From Brevibacterium ravenspurgense (GTDB lineage Bacteria > Actinomycetota > Actinomycetes > Actinomycetales > Brevibacteriaceae), in assembly GCF_001584615.1 (NCBI RefSeq), contig NZ_LQQC01000009.1, positions 1 to 53,953 of the forward strand: a stretch of 53,953 bases of DNA, in the 5' to 3' direction. Shown here one piece after another: positions 7,471 to 16,915 of this stretch. A program made the position numbers and the translations under genes. The notes under the pieces are model-generated. The model saw only the letters and a program-made list of their open reading frames with translations, was not told where the DNA came from and searched no databases. Positions within the stretch are counted from its first letter, which is position 1. The number at the start of each line of letters is the position of its first letter.

Positions 7471-8148
7471 CTATTCGAGCATTGCCACCCAGACCGCATC
7501 CGTCGCAGAACGTCCAAGCGGCAGCACTGCCCCGTGTTCCACGACAGCCACCCCGAGCGTGTCCGTATAGGGAGCCGCGGCTCTCGTCTCCAGAACGGTC
7601 CCGTATACGATGCCATGATCCGCGAAAAACTGCAGCAGCTCCGAGTCATCGTCAGAGATCCGCTCTACCCGAACCCGTGCCCCCGCGCCGACGCTCGTGA
7701 GCAGCACCGCATCGGGCCTCGTCACCGTCCCGTCCGCCGCAGGAATCGGGTCACCGTGTGGGTCGCGCTCTGGATGTCCGAGAAGCTCATCGATGCGGTC
7801 GATCATGAAATCCGACACGGCATGCTCAAGCATGTCCGCCTCTTCATGCACCTGATCCCACCGATACCGCAACACCTCGACCAGAAACGACTCGATCAGT
7901 CGATGCCGACGCACCATCGTTACCGCATGCGAGCGGCCCTCCGGCGTCAAGCTCACCGCACTGTAGCGGGCATGCTCCAGCAGGCCCTGTGTACTGAGCT
8001 TCCGGATCGCATCCGATGCCGTCGACAACGCTACCCCCGTGCGTGCCGCGACCATCGACGCGGTCACCGGAACATCGGACCACTCCCCAAGGCTCCACAC
8101 CGCCTTGAGATAGTTCTGAGTACTCTCCGACAACGTAGACACCGACAT
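7471..8148 (-). CDS. DtxR/MntR-family metal-dependent transcriptional regulator
   Basis: This 225-residue regulator has winged helix TQNYLKAVWSLGEWSDVPV and ASDAIRKLSTQGLL. The metal-binding core is canonical: His and Glu in RRHRLIESF, then His, Asp, Glu and His in VHEEADMLEH. Asp stands where iron-type DtxR has Cys102, which family knowledge links to Mn-type regulators. The C-terminal SH3-like domain is present (GARVRVERISDDDSE). It converges with the gene at 6780 with a 34-base gap. The start region at 8149-8185 has GTTT/AAAC repeats that may be its own operator. It is the best candidate regulator of the operon at 2840. Confidence 0.9.
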   Translation of the reverse strand: MSVSTLSESTQNYLKAVWSLGEWSDVPVTASMVAARTGVALSTASDAIRKLSTQGLLEHARYSAVSLTPEGRSHAVTMVRRHRLIESFLVEVLRYRWDQVHEEADMLEHAVSDFMIDRIDELLGHPERDPHGDPIPAADGTVTRPDAVLLTSVGAGARVRVERISDDDSELLQFFADHGIVYGTVLETRAAAPYTDTLGVAVVEHGAVLPLGRSATDAVWVAMLE

Positions 8149-8628
8149 AACCGCAGTTTATCAAACATCAAACTACGGCACGACGAAACTTTTCTGACCG
8201 ACCCAGCGGCGTTGATGCCACTGTCGATCTCATCGGTGAAAATGCCGGTGGCACATAGGGGAGGTTTTTCTCGGAATCAGGTACCGAGCATCCGAGCCTC
8301 GCTACAGCCTCGATCATCATTCCCAAATCGGTGAACGCTCATTGTGCGGCGGTATTTAACTTTCTAAAGAACGTTGATAGTCGCCATGAGGCCACATCTT
8401 CGGGCCACCAGGAAGGTACGGTGAACATCTCCGGTTGCTCCTTACCTCTGTGGGCATATTTCGTGGTCGAGAGCGGGCCGAGCACGTTCTCGACGATCAC
8501 CTGTCTGGGTCCCAACACGAGCCGCCACGCGTCTTGCAGAAGAGGCGCGAGCCCGCGAATCAACCCTGAGCTGACGCGGCAGTCGGAGCGGTCTCTGAGG
8601 CTTACCTGTCGTTCAGGAGGTAGGAGCG
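8149..8628. other. 480-base stretch with no recognised gene
   Basis: This lies between the divergent DtxR-type gene and the relaxase. Near 8152-8185 are short GTTT/AAAC symmetrical repeats that could be an operator for the DtxR-type gene. From 8339 leftward-reading codons give an open frame whose last 50 residues look protein-like, with WWPEDVASWRLSTFF, but I recognise no family. A transfer origin would be expected near a MobF relaxase; I cannot point to one. A good ribosome site (AGGAGGTAGGAG) for the relaxase ends the stretch. Confidence 0.4.
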
Positions 8629-11600
8629 ATGACGGTTTCGGTGCGGGTGATGTCCGCCGGGGACGGCTACAAATATCTGCTGCGCACCGTGGCCGCCGGT
8701 GATGGAGATTGGTCGCTCTCGACTCCCTTGACCCGCTACTACGCCGAGCAGGGATCACCACCCGGGCGCTGGATCGGGCAAGGCCTCGCCGGGATCGGAG
8801 CAGGACAACTCAGCACCGGTGACCAGGTATCCGAAGCGCAACTCCAGCTGCTTGTTGGGATGGGCCGTGACCCGATCACCGGTGACCCCCTCGGCCGTGC
8901 ATATCAGTCCTTTACGCCCGTTTCGGAGCGCATCGAGCACCGAGTATCAGAGCTGGATGCGTCATTGTCGCCCGCCGCCCGTGCGAAACAATTCGCACAG
9001 ATCGAAGCCGAGGAAATCGAGCGGGGTACCCGTCGTGCCGTAGCTGGATTTGATTACACGTTCTCGATACCGAAGTCCGCGTCGGTGTTGTGGGCAGTTG
9101 CCGATGCAGGGACGCAAGCGCTGATCGCGCAAGCGCACCATGCGGCGATTGCGGAGGTGGTTGCATTCATCGAGCGTGAGGTTGCAGCCACGCGAGTCGG
9201 TGCAACCGGGCCGGATGGTGCCGCAGCTCAAGTCGATGTCACTGGGGTGATCGCCACCGCATTCGATCACTACGACTCCCGTGCCGGTGACCCGCACTTG
9301 CACACGCACGTCGTGATCTCCAACAAGGTCCAGACCGCGCAAGACGGCAAGTGGCGCTCCCTTGACGGCAGGCCGATGCACGCCGCCGTCGTCGCACTTT
9401 CAGAACTCCACGAGGCGGTGTTTGCCGATCACATGACCCGCACGTTCGGTATCGAATGGGAAGCCCGGGATATGGGTCGTGATCGTAACCCGGCATGGGC
9501 AATCACCGCTGTGCCTGAGGAATTGGTGTCGGAGTTCTCGACTCGTTCCCACCATATTGAGGTCGAGAAGAACCGCCTCATCGACGCCTATATCGACAAG
9601 CACGGCAAGCAGCCGTCCACGGCGACGATTCTCAAGCTCCGAGCCCAGGCAACCCTCGCAACCCGACCCGAAAAACAGGTGCGATCCCTGGCAGAACTCA
9701 CCTCAGATTGGCGCACCCGCGCAACTCGCCTGCTCGGTGAAGATGCAACCCGGTGGGCGCAAGACGTTGCAGTGAACGCGTCCGCGATGCTGTTGCGTGC
9801 TGACGATGTACCCCTCGATGTGACTGCTGAGATCGGGCAGAACATCGTGGATGTAGTGGGTGAGAAACGGTCGACGTGGCGGCGCTGGAACCTGCACGCC
9901 GAAGCATCCCGTCAACTCATGGGATGGCGCTTCGCCTCCATGTTGGATCGTGAAGCCATCACCGGGCTTGTGGTTGATGCAGCTGAGAACGCGTCCCTCA
10001 GGTTGACGCCACCCGAATTGGCATCAAGCCCGGTCGTATTCCAACGAGATGATGGCACGAGCAGATTCCGACCGAAGCACTCCACCGTGTATTCCTCCGA
10101 AACCCTGCTGGAAGCAGAAGACCGCCTCCTGCAACGTTCCCGTTCAACGGCGTCACCTACTGTGGAGCTTACGACGGTCGAGCAGATCACCCGTCGTCCC
10201 GATGCTGATGGGCGGATGCTGAGCGATGATCAAGCGACCGCACTCGCGTCGATCGCTGTGTCGGGCAGGACTATCGACGTGCTTGTGGGGCAGCCGGTGC
10301 TGGCAAGACCACCGCGATGAACGCGCTCCGCCGTGCGTGGGAACACGAACACGGAGCCGGTTCGGTTGTCGGCCTCGCACCGTCCGCTGTCGCCGCAGAA
10401 GTTCTCGCTGAAGATCTCGGTATCACGACAGAGAACACTGCGAAGTGGTGGCACAACCACCTCACCCACGGCACCGCGTTCACGGCCGGTCAATTGGTGA
10501 TCATTGACGAAGCGAGCCTTGCCGGTACTCATTCACTCGATCGCATCACAGGACTTGCCGAAATGGCAGGCGCGAAGGTACTGCTCGTGGGCGACTATGC
10601 GCAACTGCAATCCGTAGACGCAGGCGGCGCGTTCGCACTGCTGGCCGGTGACCGGGACGACGCACCCGAACTGATCGATATTCACCGGTTCAGCAATGAG
10701 TGGGAAAAGACCGCATCCCTTGAACTTCGGCACGGCCGCACCGACATCATCGACACCTACCTCGATCATGGCCGCATCCATGACGGTGGCGAAGACACGA
10801 TGACAGACGCCGCATATGCTGCCTGGCGTGAAGACACCGCGGCGGGCACTTCATCGGTGTTGATCGCGGAGACCAATGAGACCGTCACCGCACTCAACAA
10901 CCGTGCCCGTACCGATCTGATTCTTGACGGTGCTCTACACCCGAGTCGTGAGGTGGAACTCAATGACGGGTCGTTGGCGGGTGTCGGGGACACGATTATT
11001 ACTCGACGCAACGACCGGCGACTGCGCACGAAAGACACATGGGTGCGCAACGGTGCACGTTGGCACATCACCCAGGTCCGTGACGACGGCTCACTCACCG
11101 TACGAGCCATCGGGCGTCGTTTCGGAGGCGCGATCGTGCTGCCTGCCGCGTACGTGTCCGAGCATGTTGATCTCGGCTACGCCGTCACCGCCCACAGAGC
11201 ACAAGGCATCACCACCGACACCGCACATACAGTTGTGACTACGACAACGACACGGGAGAACTTCTACGTCGCGATGACCCGCGGCCGCAACGCCAACCAC
11301 GCTTATGTCGCCGTAGACAAACCCGATGATGCGCACAGCCAGCCCCACCCCGGTGATAACAGTGATGCCACTGCCAGATCCGTGCTCTACGGAGTCATGC
11401 AACACGTCGGCGCTGAACTCTCCGCCCACGAAACCATCACGGCGGAGCAGGAACTGTGGGGCTCGATCGCGCAGCTCGCGGCCGAGTACGAGACGATCGC
11501 GCAAGCAGCACAATACGACCGCTGGGCGACCTTGCTACATGCGAGTGGCCTCACACCTGAACAGGCTGAAGACGCGCTTACCTCCGATGCGTATGGTGCA

Positions 11601-12173
11601 CTATCGGCGGAGTTGCGACGAGCGGAAGCGAATCACCACGATGTGGATCGGCTCCTGCCACGCCTCGTACAGGCACGCAGCGTCGAGGATGCCGATGACA
11701 TCGCATCGGTACTGCACGCGCGACTCGTCAAAGCCACTGCTCGTCCAGCCGGGTCAGGACGGACGCGAAAACAGCCACGCCTGATCGCAGGACTTATCCC
11801 ACACGCCGAAGGAACCATGAGTCCAGAAATGCGGCAGGCACTCAATGAGCGGCGCGAGCTGATCGAGCAACGCGCCGATGCACTCGTTGACCACGCTGTC
11901 GATGAAGCAGCCGATTGGGTGCAGCCGCTCTTCCCACAACGTCAGAACGAGCACATGATGACTGGTTGGCGGCGGCGTGCACGCGTCATCGCTGCCTACC
12001 GCGACCGGTACCAGGTCAGCAGCAGTGATCCACTTGGCCCAGTGCCGGAGCGTACTGCGCAGAAGATTGACTATGCACGAGCCCAAGCAGCGGTCATACA
12101 ATTTCGTCCATCGACTCAACCACCTTCACACCGTGAACAGCAGCGACAGGTCATTCACGCCCTCGGACTCTGA
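8629..12173 (+). pseudogene. MobF-type conjugative relaxase/helicase (TraA/TrwC-like), frameshifted
   Basis: Two consecutive frames (8629-10320 and 10317-12173) together encode one protein of about 1,180 residues. The N-terminal TrwC relaxase domain has the tyrosine region TRYYAEQGSPPGRW and the three-histidine metal site DPHLHTHVV. The second part is a RecD-like helicase with Walker B LVIIDEASL and the C-terminal motif GYAVTAHRAQG..FYVAMTRGRN. The break falls in Walker A: expected GPAGAGKTT is reached only by adding one base near 10290-10293, where GGGGCAGCC appears to lack one C. This would kill helicase function unless it is a sequencing error. MobF relaxases nick and lead plasmid or ICE DNA; no type IV secretion genes are in the window. 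Confidence 0.9.
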
Positions 12174-12228
12174 GGCCAAGAAGGTCTCGGGCCGTGATGC
12201 CTCATGTCAAGACCTCCGGATGAGTTGA

Positions 12229-13534
12229 TCGTTGCCTCAGGTGCCGATCTCCGGGGGTGGTGGGTCGTTGACTCAGCTATTTCCTCCGGTTACCCCGTGA
12301 GCTGACCGGCTCGGGCTTGTTGGTTGTGGCGGGTGCGGCCCTTGGCTTGGGCGAGGGTCTCGAGGCGCCTGGTGAGGTCGAGGATCTGGCGTTGTAGTGC
12401 GCCGAGGCGTAGTCGCTTGAAGCGGGCGTTCATGGTGATTACGGGCCGTTTGCGGATCGCGGGGTGGGCGCGGGCGCGCTGGTGTGGGGTGGCGGCCTGG
12501 TGGTACTTCTTGACGACTTTGGCCCCGTCGCGGTGCTTGGAGGCGAGCTTGAGGCTGGGCAGAAAGTAGTTCGCGAAGGCGTCATCGGCCTCCCAGATCT
12601 GGTTGAGCACATCCAGCTCGTCGCCGGTGTCGTAGCGGTAGTGGCCGACCAGCTCGCGCACCCGGGCCCAGTTCTTCTGTTCCACGTAGCAGCCGTCGTT
12701 CTTCTTGCCCGCCCGCCCGCGGGTGAAGGTGATCTCGCGCTGCTCGCAGTAGGCCAGCAGGTGGTGGTTGATGAACTCCGATCCGTTGTCGGAGTCGATC
12801 CCGCGGATCGGAAACGGGAACATCGCCGCAGCGTGGTCGATCGCCTCGATCACCCACACCCGTGCCCGGTTGGGCACTGAGCGGTTGAGGGTCCAGCCGG
12901 TGGCGATGTCGGTCATGGTCAGGGTGTAGCAGTACTCCCCGGCCGCCACACCGCCGTCATGGGCGACCAGGTCGATCTCCACAAACCCGGGCTCGGCGTC
13001 GTTCCAGTCAGCGAAGGTGCGGATCGGGATCTGGTGCTTGAGCAGCGAACCGGGCTTGGTGCGCGAACGTCCCCGCAGAGTCATCCGTTGCCGTTCGGTC
13101 TTGAGCATTCGGTCGATCGTGGCCGCCGAGACCCCGCTGAGCAGCTCGGCCTGGGCATCGGTGACCTTGATCTCGCCCTCGGCGCGCAGCAGCGGCACCA
13201 GTACCGGCATGAATGGGGCCATGATCTTGCCGGCAGGGGCCCGCAGCAGCACCCAACAGCGGATCAGCGCCGGCAACAGATCATCGCCATAGATCCGTGG
13301 GCGCGCCTTGCGTGGCTTCACCTCCCGGATCACCAGCGCCTGGCGCAGCGCTGCCCGCGCATAGTCCCGGTGCCAGCCAGTCAGTTCGACCAGCTCATCC
13401 AAGATCCGAGACTTATCCGCCCGGTCCGCGCTGCGGTAGGCCAGCGCCTTCTTCTTCGTCACGGCCTTGCGTTGACTCATCGTCAGCTCCATCCACGATG
13501 GTGCTCACGCGAAGTTCCTTACCTGAGGCAACGA
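12229..13534 (-). mobile_element. Insertion sequence with rve-type transposase (non-IS3)
   Basis: The element is about 1.3 kb. The same 14 bases, TCGTTGCCTCAGGT, occur at 12229-12242 and, inverted, at 13521-13534, and they bracket a single transposase gene. A variant, TCGTTGACTCAG, repeats at 12265-12276 inside the left end. Outside the right repeat another GTTGACTCAT-like copy (reverse strand, 13557-13568) leaves the exact right boundary open. The element lies just downstream of the relaxase. Confidence 0.75.
12290..13480 (-). CDS. DDE transposase with integrase core (ISNCY-like)
   Basis: This 396-residue transposase is a single frame without interruption. An N-terminal DNA-binding region contains ELTGWHRDYARAALRQAL. 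The rve catalytic core shows Asp in EIDLVAHDGG, Asp in GIDSDNGSEFINH and Glu in NDGCYVEQKNW. The C-terminal part is basic. Among the in-frame starts, the ATG at 13480 has GGAG six bases upstream and is preferred over 13492. I know this type of protein from actinobacterial and proteobacterial IS elements often filed as ISNCY or as integrase catalytic-region proteins; the exact family needs a search. Confidence 0.85.
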   Translation of the reverse strand: MSQRKAVTKKKALAYRSADRADKSRILDELVELTGWHRDYARAALRQALVIREVKPRKARPRIYGDDLLPALIRCWVLLRAPAGKIMAPFMPVLVPLLRAEGEIKVTDAQAELLSGVSAATIDRMLKTERQRMTLRGRSRTKPGSLLKHQIPIRTFADWNDAEPGFVEIDLVAHDGGVAAGEYCYTLTMTDIATGWTLNRSVPNRARVWVIEAIDHAAAMFPFPIRGIDSDNGSEFINHHLLAYCEQREITFTRGRAGKKNDGCYVEQKNWARVRELVGHYRYDTGDELDVLNQIWEADDAFANYFLPSLKLASKHRDGAKVVKKYHQAATPHQRARAHPAIRKRPVITMNARFKRLRLGALQRQILDLTRRLETLAQAKGRTRHNQQARAGQLTG

Positions 13535-13717
13535 CCCCGCACAAGCGGAGGTTTCCGATGAGTCAACTCGCGGGCTTCCCTCCTGTCAGTGCTTCGTCGT
13601 ATCCTGGTCACAGAGGCGGATACTCCTTCCAACGCGCCACTTGTGGCAGACCCTCCTGGTCACTCTTCAACGCATCGCCTCGTCGGAGTTGTTTGTGCGA
13701 TGGAGAGGAACGAGATC

Positions 13718-14100
13718 GTGATCCGCTTGCTCTGGACTGGAAGCGTCCATACCCGAAATTTTCTGCGTCGGTACATGCCGACCAATATCCTGCTTGATGC
13801 GATCCGCACCCCACGCGGTCTCAAATGGGGTGTGCCAGCGATGCTGTTGGCGACCCATATTTCTTGATCGCGGCAATCCTGGTACAGGTCATCAAGGATG
13901 GCGGCCCAGCTTGGCTTAATGTGCTCGTCCTCTTGAGCATTTGGAACGGACTCAAGATGTTGTGGATTGGCCCGTTGAGTCTGGTGCTGCTTGTGCGTCT
14001 CCAGGTCAACCGGATGAAGGCCAAGCCCAGGAATCAGCAGATGACCCAGCATGTGTTTGGCGAAGGTGCTGAGTATCGTGATTTGGAAACGGCGCGCTGA
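13718..14100 (+). pseudogene. Small membrane protein of actinobacterial mobile elements, frameshifted
   Basis: From GTG 13718 (GGAGAGGA upstream) the frame reads VIRLLWTGSVHTRNFLRRYM, then PTNILLDAIRTPRGLKWGVPAMLLA, and hits a stop at 13867. The homologous continuation PYFLIAAILVQVI, then WLNVLVLLSIWNGLKMLWIG, is in another frame ending at 14100. One missing base near 13850-13856 explains both. The intact family is about 110 residues with two membrane segments. It is often misannotated as sulfate permease and travels with relaxase genes. I know no function for it. Confidence 0.75.
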
Positions 14101-14173
14101 TCCGCGTCATTATCTACACACGCATCACAAGACCAAACGATCCGTACGGCGATCGTTGATCTCGTAGGTTCCA

Positions 14174-15244
14174 TCAGAGATCACGGTGAACTGAATGAGC
14201 GGCACGAACATGTGCCGAGTAGCTGTCCATACGGAATGCTTCGGCGCTGAGTTGCGACATCGAGCCGGAAGACGGCTGTTTCTCGGAAAGCGCCCTCACG
14301 TCGTTGGCATTAGTCACGACACTGGCGATGCCCTGGGCAATGAGCCGATGCGGGCCAAAGCTCGTGGCACTTGTCACCGGCCCCGGAACCGCACCGACGC
14401 TGCGCCCCAGCGAGTATGCCTGTTGAGCCACCAGCAGCGAGCCCGACCGTGAACCGGCTTCAATGATCGTCGTTGAACACGAAAGTGCAGCTTCGATGCG
14501 GGCGCGGACCATGAACCGTGCTCGTGTCGGCGTGGCTCCCGGTGGCTGCTCGCTCACCAGCAGTCCGACATCGCTCACACGTTCGAGCAAATCTCGATGA
14601 CCCGCTGGGTATGGACGGTCAATTCCACCGGCCATCACCGCAATCGTATGACCCGCAACCGCCAACGCAGACCGGTGTACTTCACCATCTATGCCGTATG
14701 CGCCACCAGCGACAATGACTTTCCCGTCACTGGCAAGGTCAGCAGAGATCTCGTTCGCGACCTGGACGCCGTAGCTGGTTGCCGCGCGTGCACCCGTGAT
14801 CGTAAAGCGATCGCTCACTGGCATTGCGAGTAGTGACTCCTCGCCTTTGACCCAGAGGACATAGGGAGCATCGTCGCCGAGATCGTGGAGCGACGCCGGA
14901 TAGTTGTCATCGCTGGGAATAAGCGTCTTGAAGCTACCGTGCTCGGTGAGGTCGAGTGCTTCTTGGATCAGTCGTGGTTCCACCCGGGGCAGCAAGCGTT
15001 TACGCCATAGCTGAGCTTCCACGTTATCCAAACCGGGTACCGGTGCGTCATCGGCAAGCATCGTGACAGTGTTGACTGCGCCGTGAACTGCAAGGAGATG
15101 CCCTGTTGTTGCATCAGTGGGGTCCGTGATCATGGTCAGGGCGATCCGTGCCGCACGTTCGTCCGTCATGAATGTCAAGAGCGTGTCCATGTTCCCGGTC
15201 CCTTCGTCGTTGAAGGGAAGGTGAGCATTCGACGCCCGAGTCAA
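14174..15244 (-). CDS. dprA: DprA/Smf-like DNA-processing protein
   Basis: This protein of up to 356 residues has the Rossmann-like DprA domain: FTITGARAATSYGVQVANE near residue 150, IVAGGAYGIDGEVHRSAL, IAVMAGGIDRPYPAGHRDLL, IIEAGSRSGSLLVAQQA and GRSVGAVPGPVTS. DprA binds single-stranded DNA and loads RecA during transformation. The usual RNRLIAALS motif reads RARIEAALS here. No WH domain is evident at the C-terminus. The start is either a TTG at 15244 overlapping the stop of the HTH gene, or ATG 15190. Location beside a relaxase remnant suggests a mobile-element copy, perhaps protecting incoming single strands, rather than the housekeeping dprA. Confidence 0.85.
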   Translation of the reverse strand: MTRASNAHLPFNDEGTGNMDTLLTFMTDERAARIALTMITDPTDATTGHLLAVHGAVNTVTMLADDAPVPGLDNVEAQLWRKRLLPRVEPRLIQEALDLTEHGSFKTLIPSDDNYPASLHDLGDDAPYVLWVKGEESLLAMPVSDRFTITGARAATSYGVQVANEISADLASDGKVIVAGGAYGIDGEVHRSALAVAGHTIAVMAGGIDRPYPAGHRDLLERVSDVGLLVSEQPPGATPTRARFMVRARIEAALSCSTTIIEAGSRSGSLLVAQQAYSLGRSVGAVPGPVTSATSFGPHRLIAQGIASVVTNANDVRALSEKQPSSGSMSQLSAEAFRMDSYSAHVRAAHSVHRDL

Positions 15245-15663
15245 GCATTCATTCGACGGCGGCCTTTGGGTCGAATCGTGCCCCCATTCGCTACCACGGC
15301 CGAGCGAACGGCTTCGTCGCCGATGCCCAACTGCACTGCTACTTGACTGAGCGTGAAACCCTCAGCGTAGAGGCGTGCCGCCTCACTTCGTAGCTGTTGT
15401 GAATGTTCTGGGGCTCTGCTCGGATGACCCGCTCGCCGAGCAATCTCTCGCACCGTCGCGCGATGGATATTGAACCTTGCTGCCAGTTCCTGAACCGGCA
15501 CCCCCTCGGCGTACCCAACGAGGAGTTCTTCACGATTCGAGGCACTCAAACGGGTTTGAGACTGACTCGAATTTTCACGTAGCGGCCCCCTAGAATCTGT
15601 CGTGTGAGGGGTGCCAGTGCGCTGTCGCTGTGTCTTCGATCCCTTGAGAACACGCGAAATCAA
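15241..15663 (-). CDS. Helix-turn-helix protein paired with the DprA-like gene
   Basis: Two consecutive resolvase-like helix-turn-helix units are visible: ELLVGYAEGVPVQELAARFN with HRATVREIARRAG, then AARLYAEGFTLSQVAVQLGI with GDEAVRSAVVANG. The N-terminal part is basic and probably disordered. The frame is open to 15765 and the start is uncertain; a TTG at 15663 gives about 140 residues. Its stop overlaps the TTG of the DprA-like gene, so the two look coupled. It is probably a DNA-binding regulator or accessory protein of the mobile element. Confidence 0.65.
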   Translation of the reverse strand: MISRVLKGSKTQRQRTGTPHTTDSRGPLRENSSQSQTRLSASNREELLVGYAEGVPVQELAARFNIHRATVREIARRAGHPSRAPEHSQQLRSEAARLYAEGFTLSQVAVQLGIGDEAVRSAVVANGGTIRPKGRRRMNA

Positions 15664-15770
15664 CGTTCTTCGCGGCTTACTGGGGTTTGAGAAGTACCTA
15701 CGAAGGCCCACTTTTTTATGCCCTTTACGCCCTGCACGAATAGTCGTGCAAGCCGTTTCGCACACCCCTT

Positions 15771-15829
15771 AGCCGGAATACACCCGTTAGCAGTGCGCAC
15801 ACTCCCTGTAGCCGGTTTCTGCGGCTTAG
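15771..15829. repeat. Copy 1 of a repeat flanking the DoxX-like gene
   Basis: The first 35 or so bases (AGCCGGAATACACC...CAGTG...CACTCCC) are nearly the same as those at 16381-16415. The following core, TGTAGCCGGTTTCTGCGGCT, is the reverse complement of the core in the second copy. A small hairpin TGCACGA/TCGTGCA at 15733-15750 lies just before it. Confidence 0.7.
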
Positions 15830-15864
15830 AAGCTGCTGCTAAGCCGCAGATTCCGGCTACAGGG
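15804..15864. repeat. 26-bp inverted repeat with a 9-base loop
   Basis: The left arm 15804-15829 and right arm 15839-15864 are complementary at 25 of 26 positions (CCCTGTAGCCGG.. and ..CCGGCTACAGGG). It ends 30 bases after the stop of the leftward DoxX-like gene. It could act as its terminator, but it lacks a U-tract and belongs to a repeat also present at 16410. Confidence 0.8.
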
Positions 15865-15894
15865 TGGGCAGGCGTACGGACGGGTCTCGGCGTC

Positions 15895-16296
15895 TTACTT
15901 CTTTGCGCCCACAACGGCCAGCAGGCCGCCGACGATGGCCGCGTTCTTGTAGAACTGCGTCTTCTGTGCCGCTCTCTGGCCTTCGTCCTCTTCCTTCCAG
16001 AATGCGTGGCCTGCAAGCGTGGTGGGAATGAGCGAACCGGCGAGCACAGCGGCCGAAGTCTTCGGGAAGAAGCCCAGGCCCAGCGTCAGGCCGGCTGCAG
16101 CCTGGATGCCGCCGTTGATGCGCACCACAAGCTCATTGTCATTCGGGATCGCCGGAACGTACTCGCGCATAGTCTCGAGCGTCGAGGCTGCCATCTGGGG
16201 GCGGGGGCCCGGCGCCTTGGCGGCGGCGAGTCCGTTGACGACGAACAGCGGGGCAATGGCCAGACGACCGGCAGCGCGGGCAAAAGCGTTGAACAT
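15895..16296 (-). CDS. DoxX-family membrane protein
   Basis: This 133-residue protein has about four hydrophobic segments and DoxX features: an N-terminal MFNAFARAAGRLAIAPLFVV helix, then LVVRINGGIQAAAGLTLGLG, AAVLAGSLIPTTLAGHAFW and AAIVGGLLAVVGAKK. DoxX-like proteins are inner-membrane proteins linked to oxidoreductase or oxidative-stress functions; the exact role is unknown. I chose ATG 16296 (GAAAGAAG upstream) over ATG 16320. The gene stands alone between two copies of a palindromic repeat. Confidence 0.85.
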   Translation of the reverse strand: MFNAFARAAGRLAIAPLFVVNGLAAAKAPGPRPQMAASTLETMREYVPAIPNDNELVVRINGGIQAAAGLTLGLGFFPKTSAAVLAGSLIPTTLAGHAFWKEEDEGQRAAQKTQFYKNAAIVGGLLAVVGAKK

Positions 16297-16380
16297 GCAT
16301 CTTCTTTCAGTTGGGTGCAATGTACTTGCACTTTCAACCCTACGCCCAGGTAAGCCGCATTGGTCACGGCCATACCCGTC

Positions 16381-16440
16381 AGCCCGAATACACCTGTCAG
16401 CAGTGTTCGCACTCCCCTAAGCCGCAGAATCCGGCTCTAG
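16381..16440. repeat. Copy 2 of the repeat flanking the DoxX-like gene, core inverted
   Basis: The copy begins AGCCCGAATACACCTGTCAG and then carries CTAAGCCGCAGAATCCGGCT, the opposite orientation of the core in copy 1. It lies upstream of the DoxX-like start, so the gene is bracketed by the two copies. Confidence 0.7.
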
Positions 16441-16483
16441 TGCGGCAGGTTGTGCGGAACGTGTGGGCAAAATGTGGGCGCAT

Positions 16484-16517
16484 AAGACCCTTCACAGCGT
16501 CAGCCGTGAAGGGTCTT
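16484..16517. terminator. 12-bp perfect stem terminator
   Basis: AAGACCCTTCAC at 16484-16495 pairs with GTGAAGGGTCTT at 16506-16517 over a 10-base loop. It lies between the DoxX-like gene and the end of the leftward gene at 16575, with A and T runs on both sides, so it can stop transcription leftward from 16575. The rest of 16297-16574 holds only the repeat copy 2. Confidence 0.75.
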
Positions 16518-16574
16518 CTTACGAGGTGCCGCTGAAGCCTGCCAAGCAACCTCAGCTATGCAAAAACGCTCCTG

Positions 16575-16847
16575 TCACTCCGGGCGGAGGGCGAAGCGCT
16601 CCACCGCGTGCACAATGGCTGCGCCAATTGCCGCAGCCAGCGCAAACAGCGCGCCCGTGGCGATGTCCATGAGGATTCCCCTCGACAGGTTCCACGGGGT
16701 GAACAGCGCGTAGTAGACCGACAATAGAATAGGCGCGCCGAGTACAGCGATCGCGTGGCGAGCCCAGCCGCCCTCACCTGACCACAGGTGCACAGCTGCG
16801 GCTGCAACACCTGCCAGGAGAGGACACAGGAAGTTGAGGAACATCAA
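16575..16847 (-). CDS. Small integral membrane protein, unknown function, possibly 5'-truncated
   Basis: The 90 residues have three to four hydrophobic stretches (LNFLCPLLAGVAAAAVHLW, HAIAVLGAPILLSVYYALF, LMDIATGALFALAAAIGAAI). I do not recognise a family. In the same frame upstream of the first ATG/TTG the translation continues as a convincing membrane helix (WVVGAVVFVAVDFILGLVL) with no ATG or GTG. The frame runs into a stop near 16955, beyond the start of the divergent gene at 16916. The true N-terminus may thus be lost at a rearrangement, or a rare start codon is used. Confidence 0.6.
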   Translation of the reverse strand: MMFLNFLCPLLAGVAAAAVHLWSGEGGWARHAIAVLGAPILLSVYYALFTPWNLSRGILMDIATGALFALAAAIGAAIVHAVERFALRPE

Positions 16848-16915
16848 CGACCCGAACGGCAGGACCAGCCCTAGGATGAAGTCAACGGCGACGAATACGA
16901 CTGCGCCGACAACCC

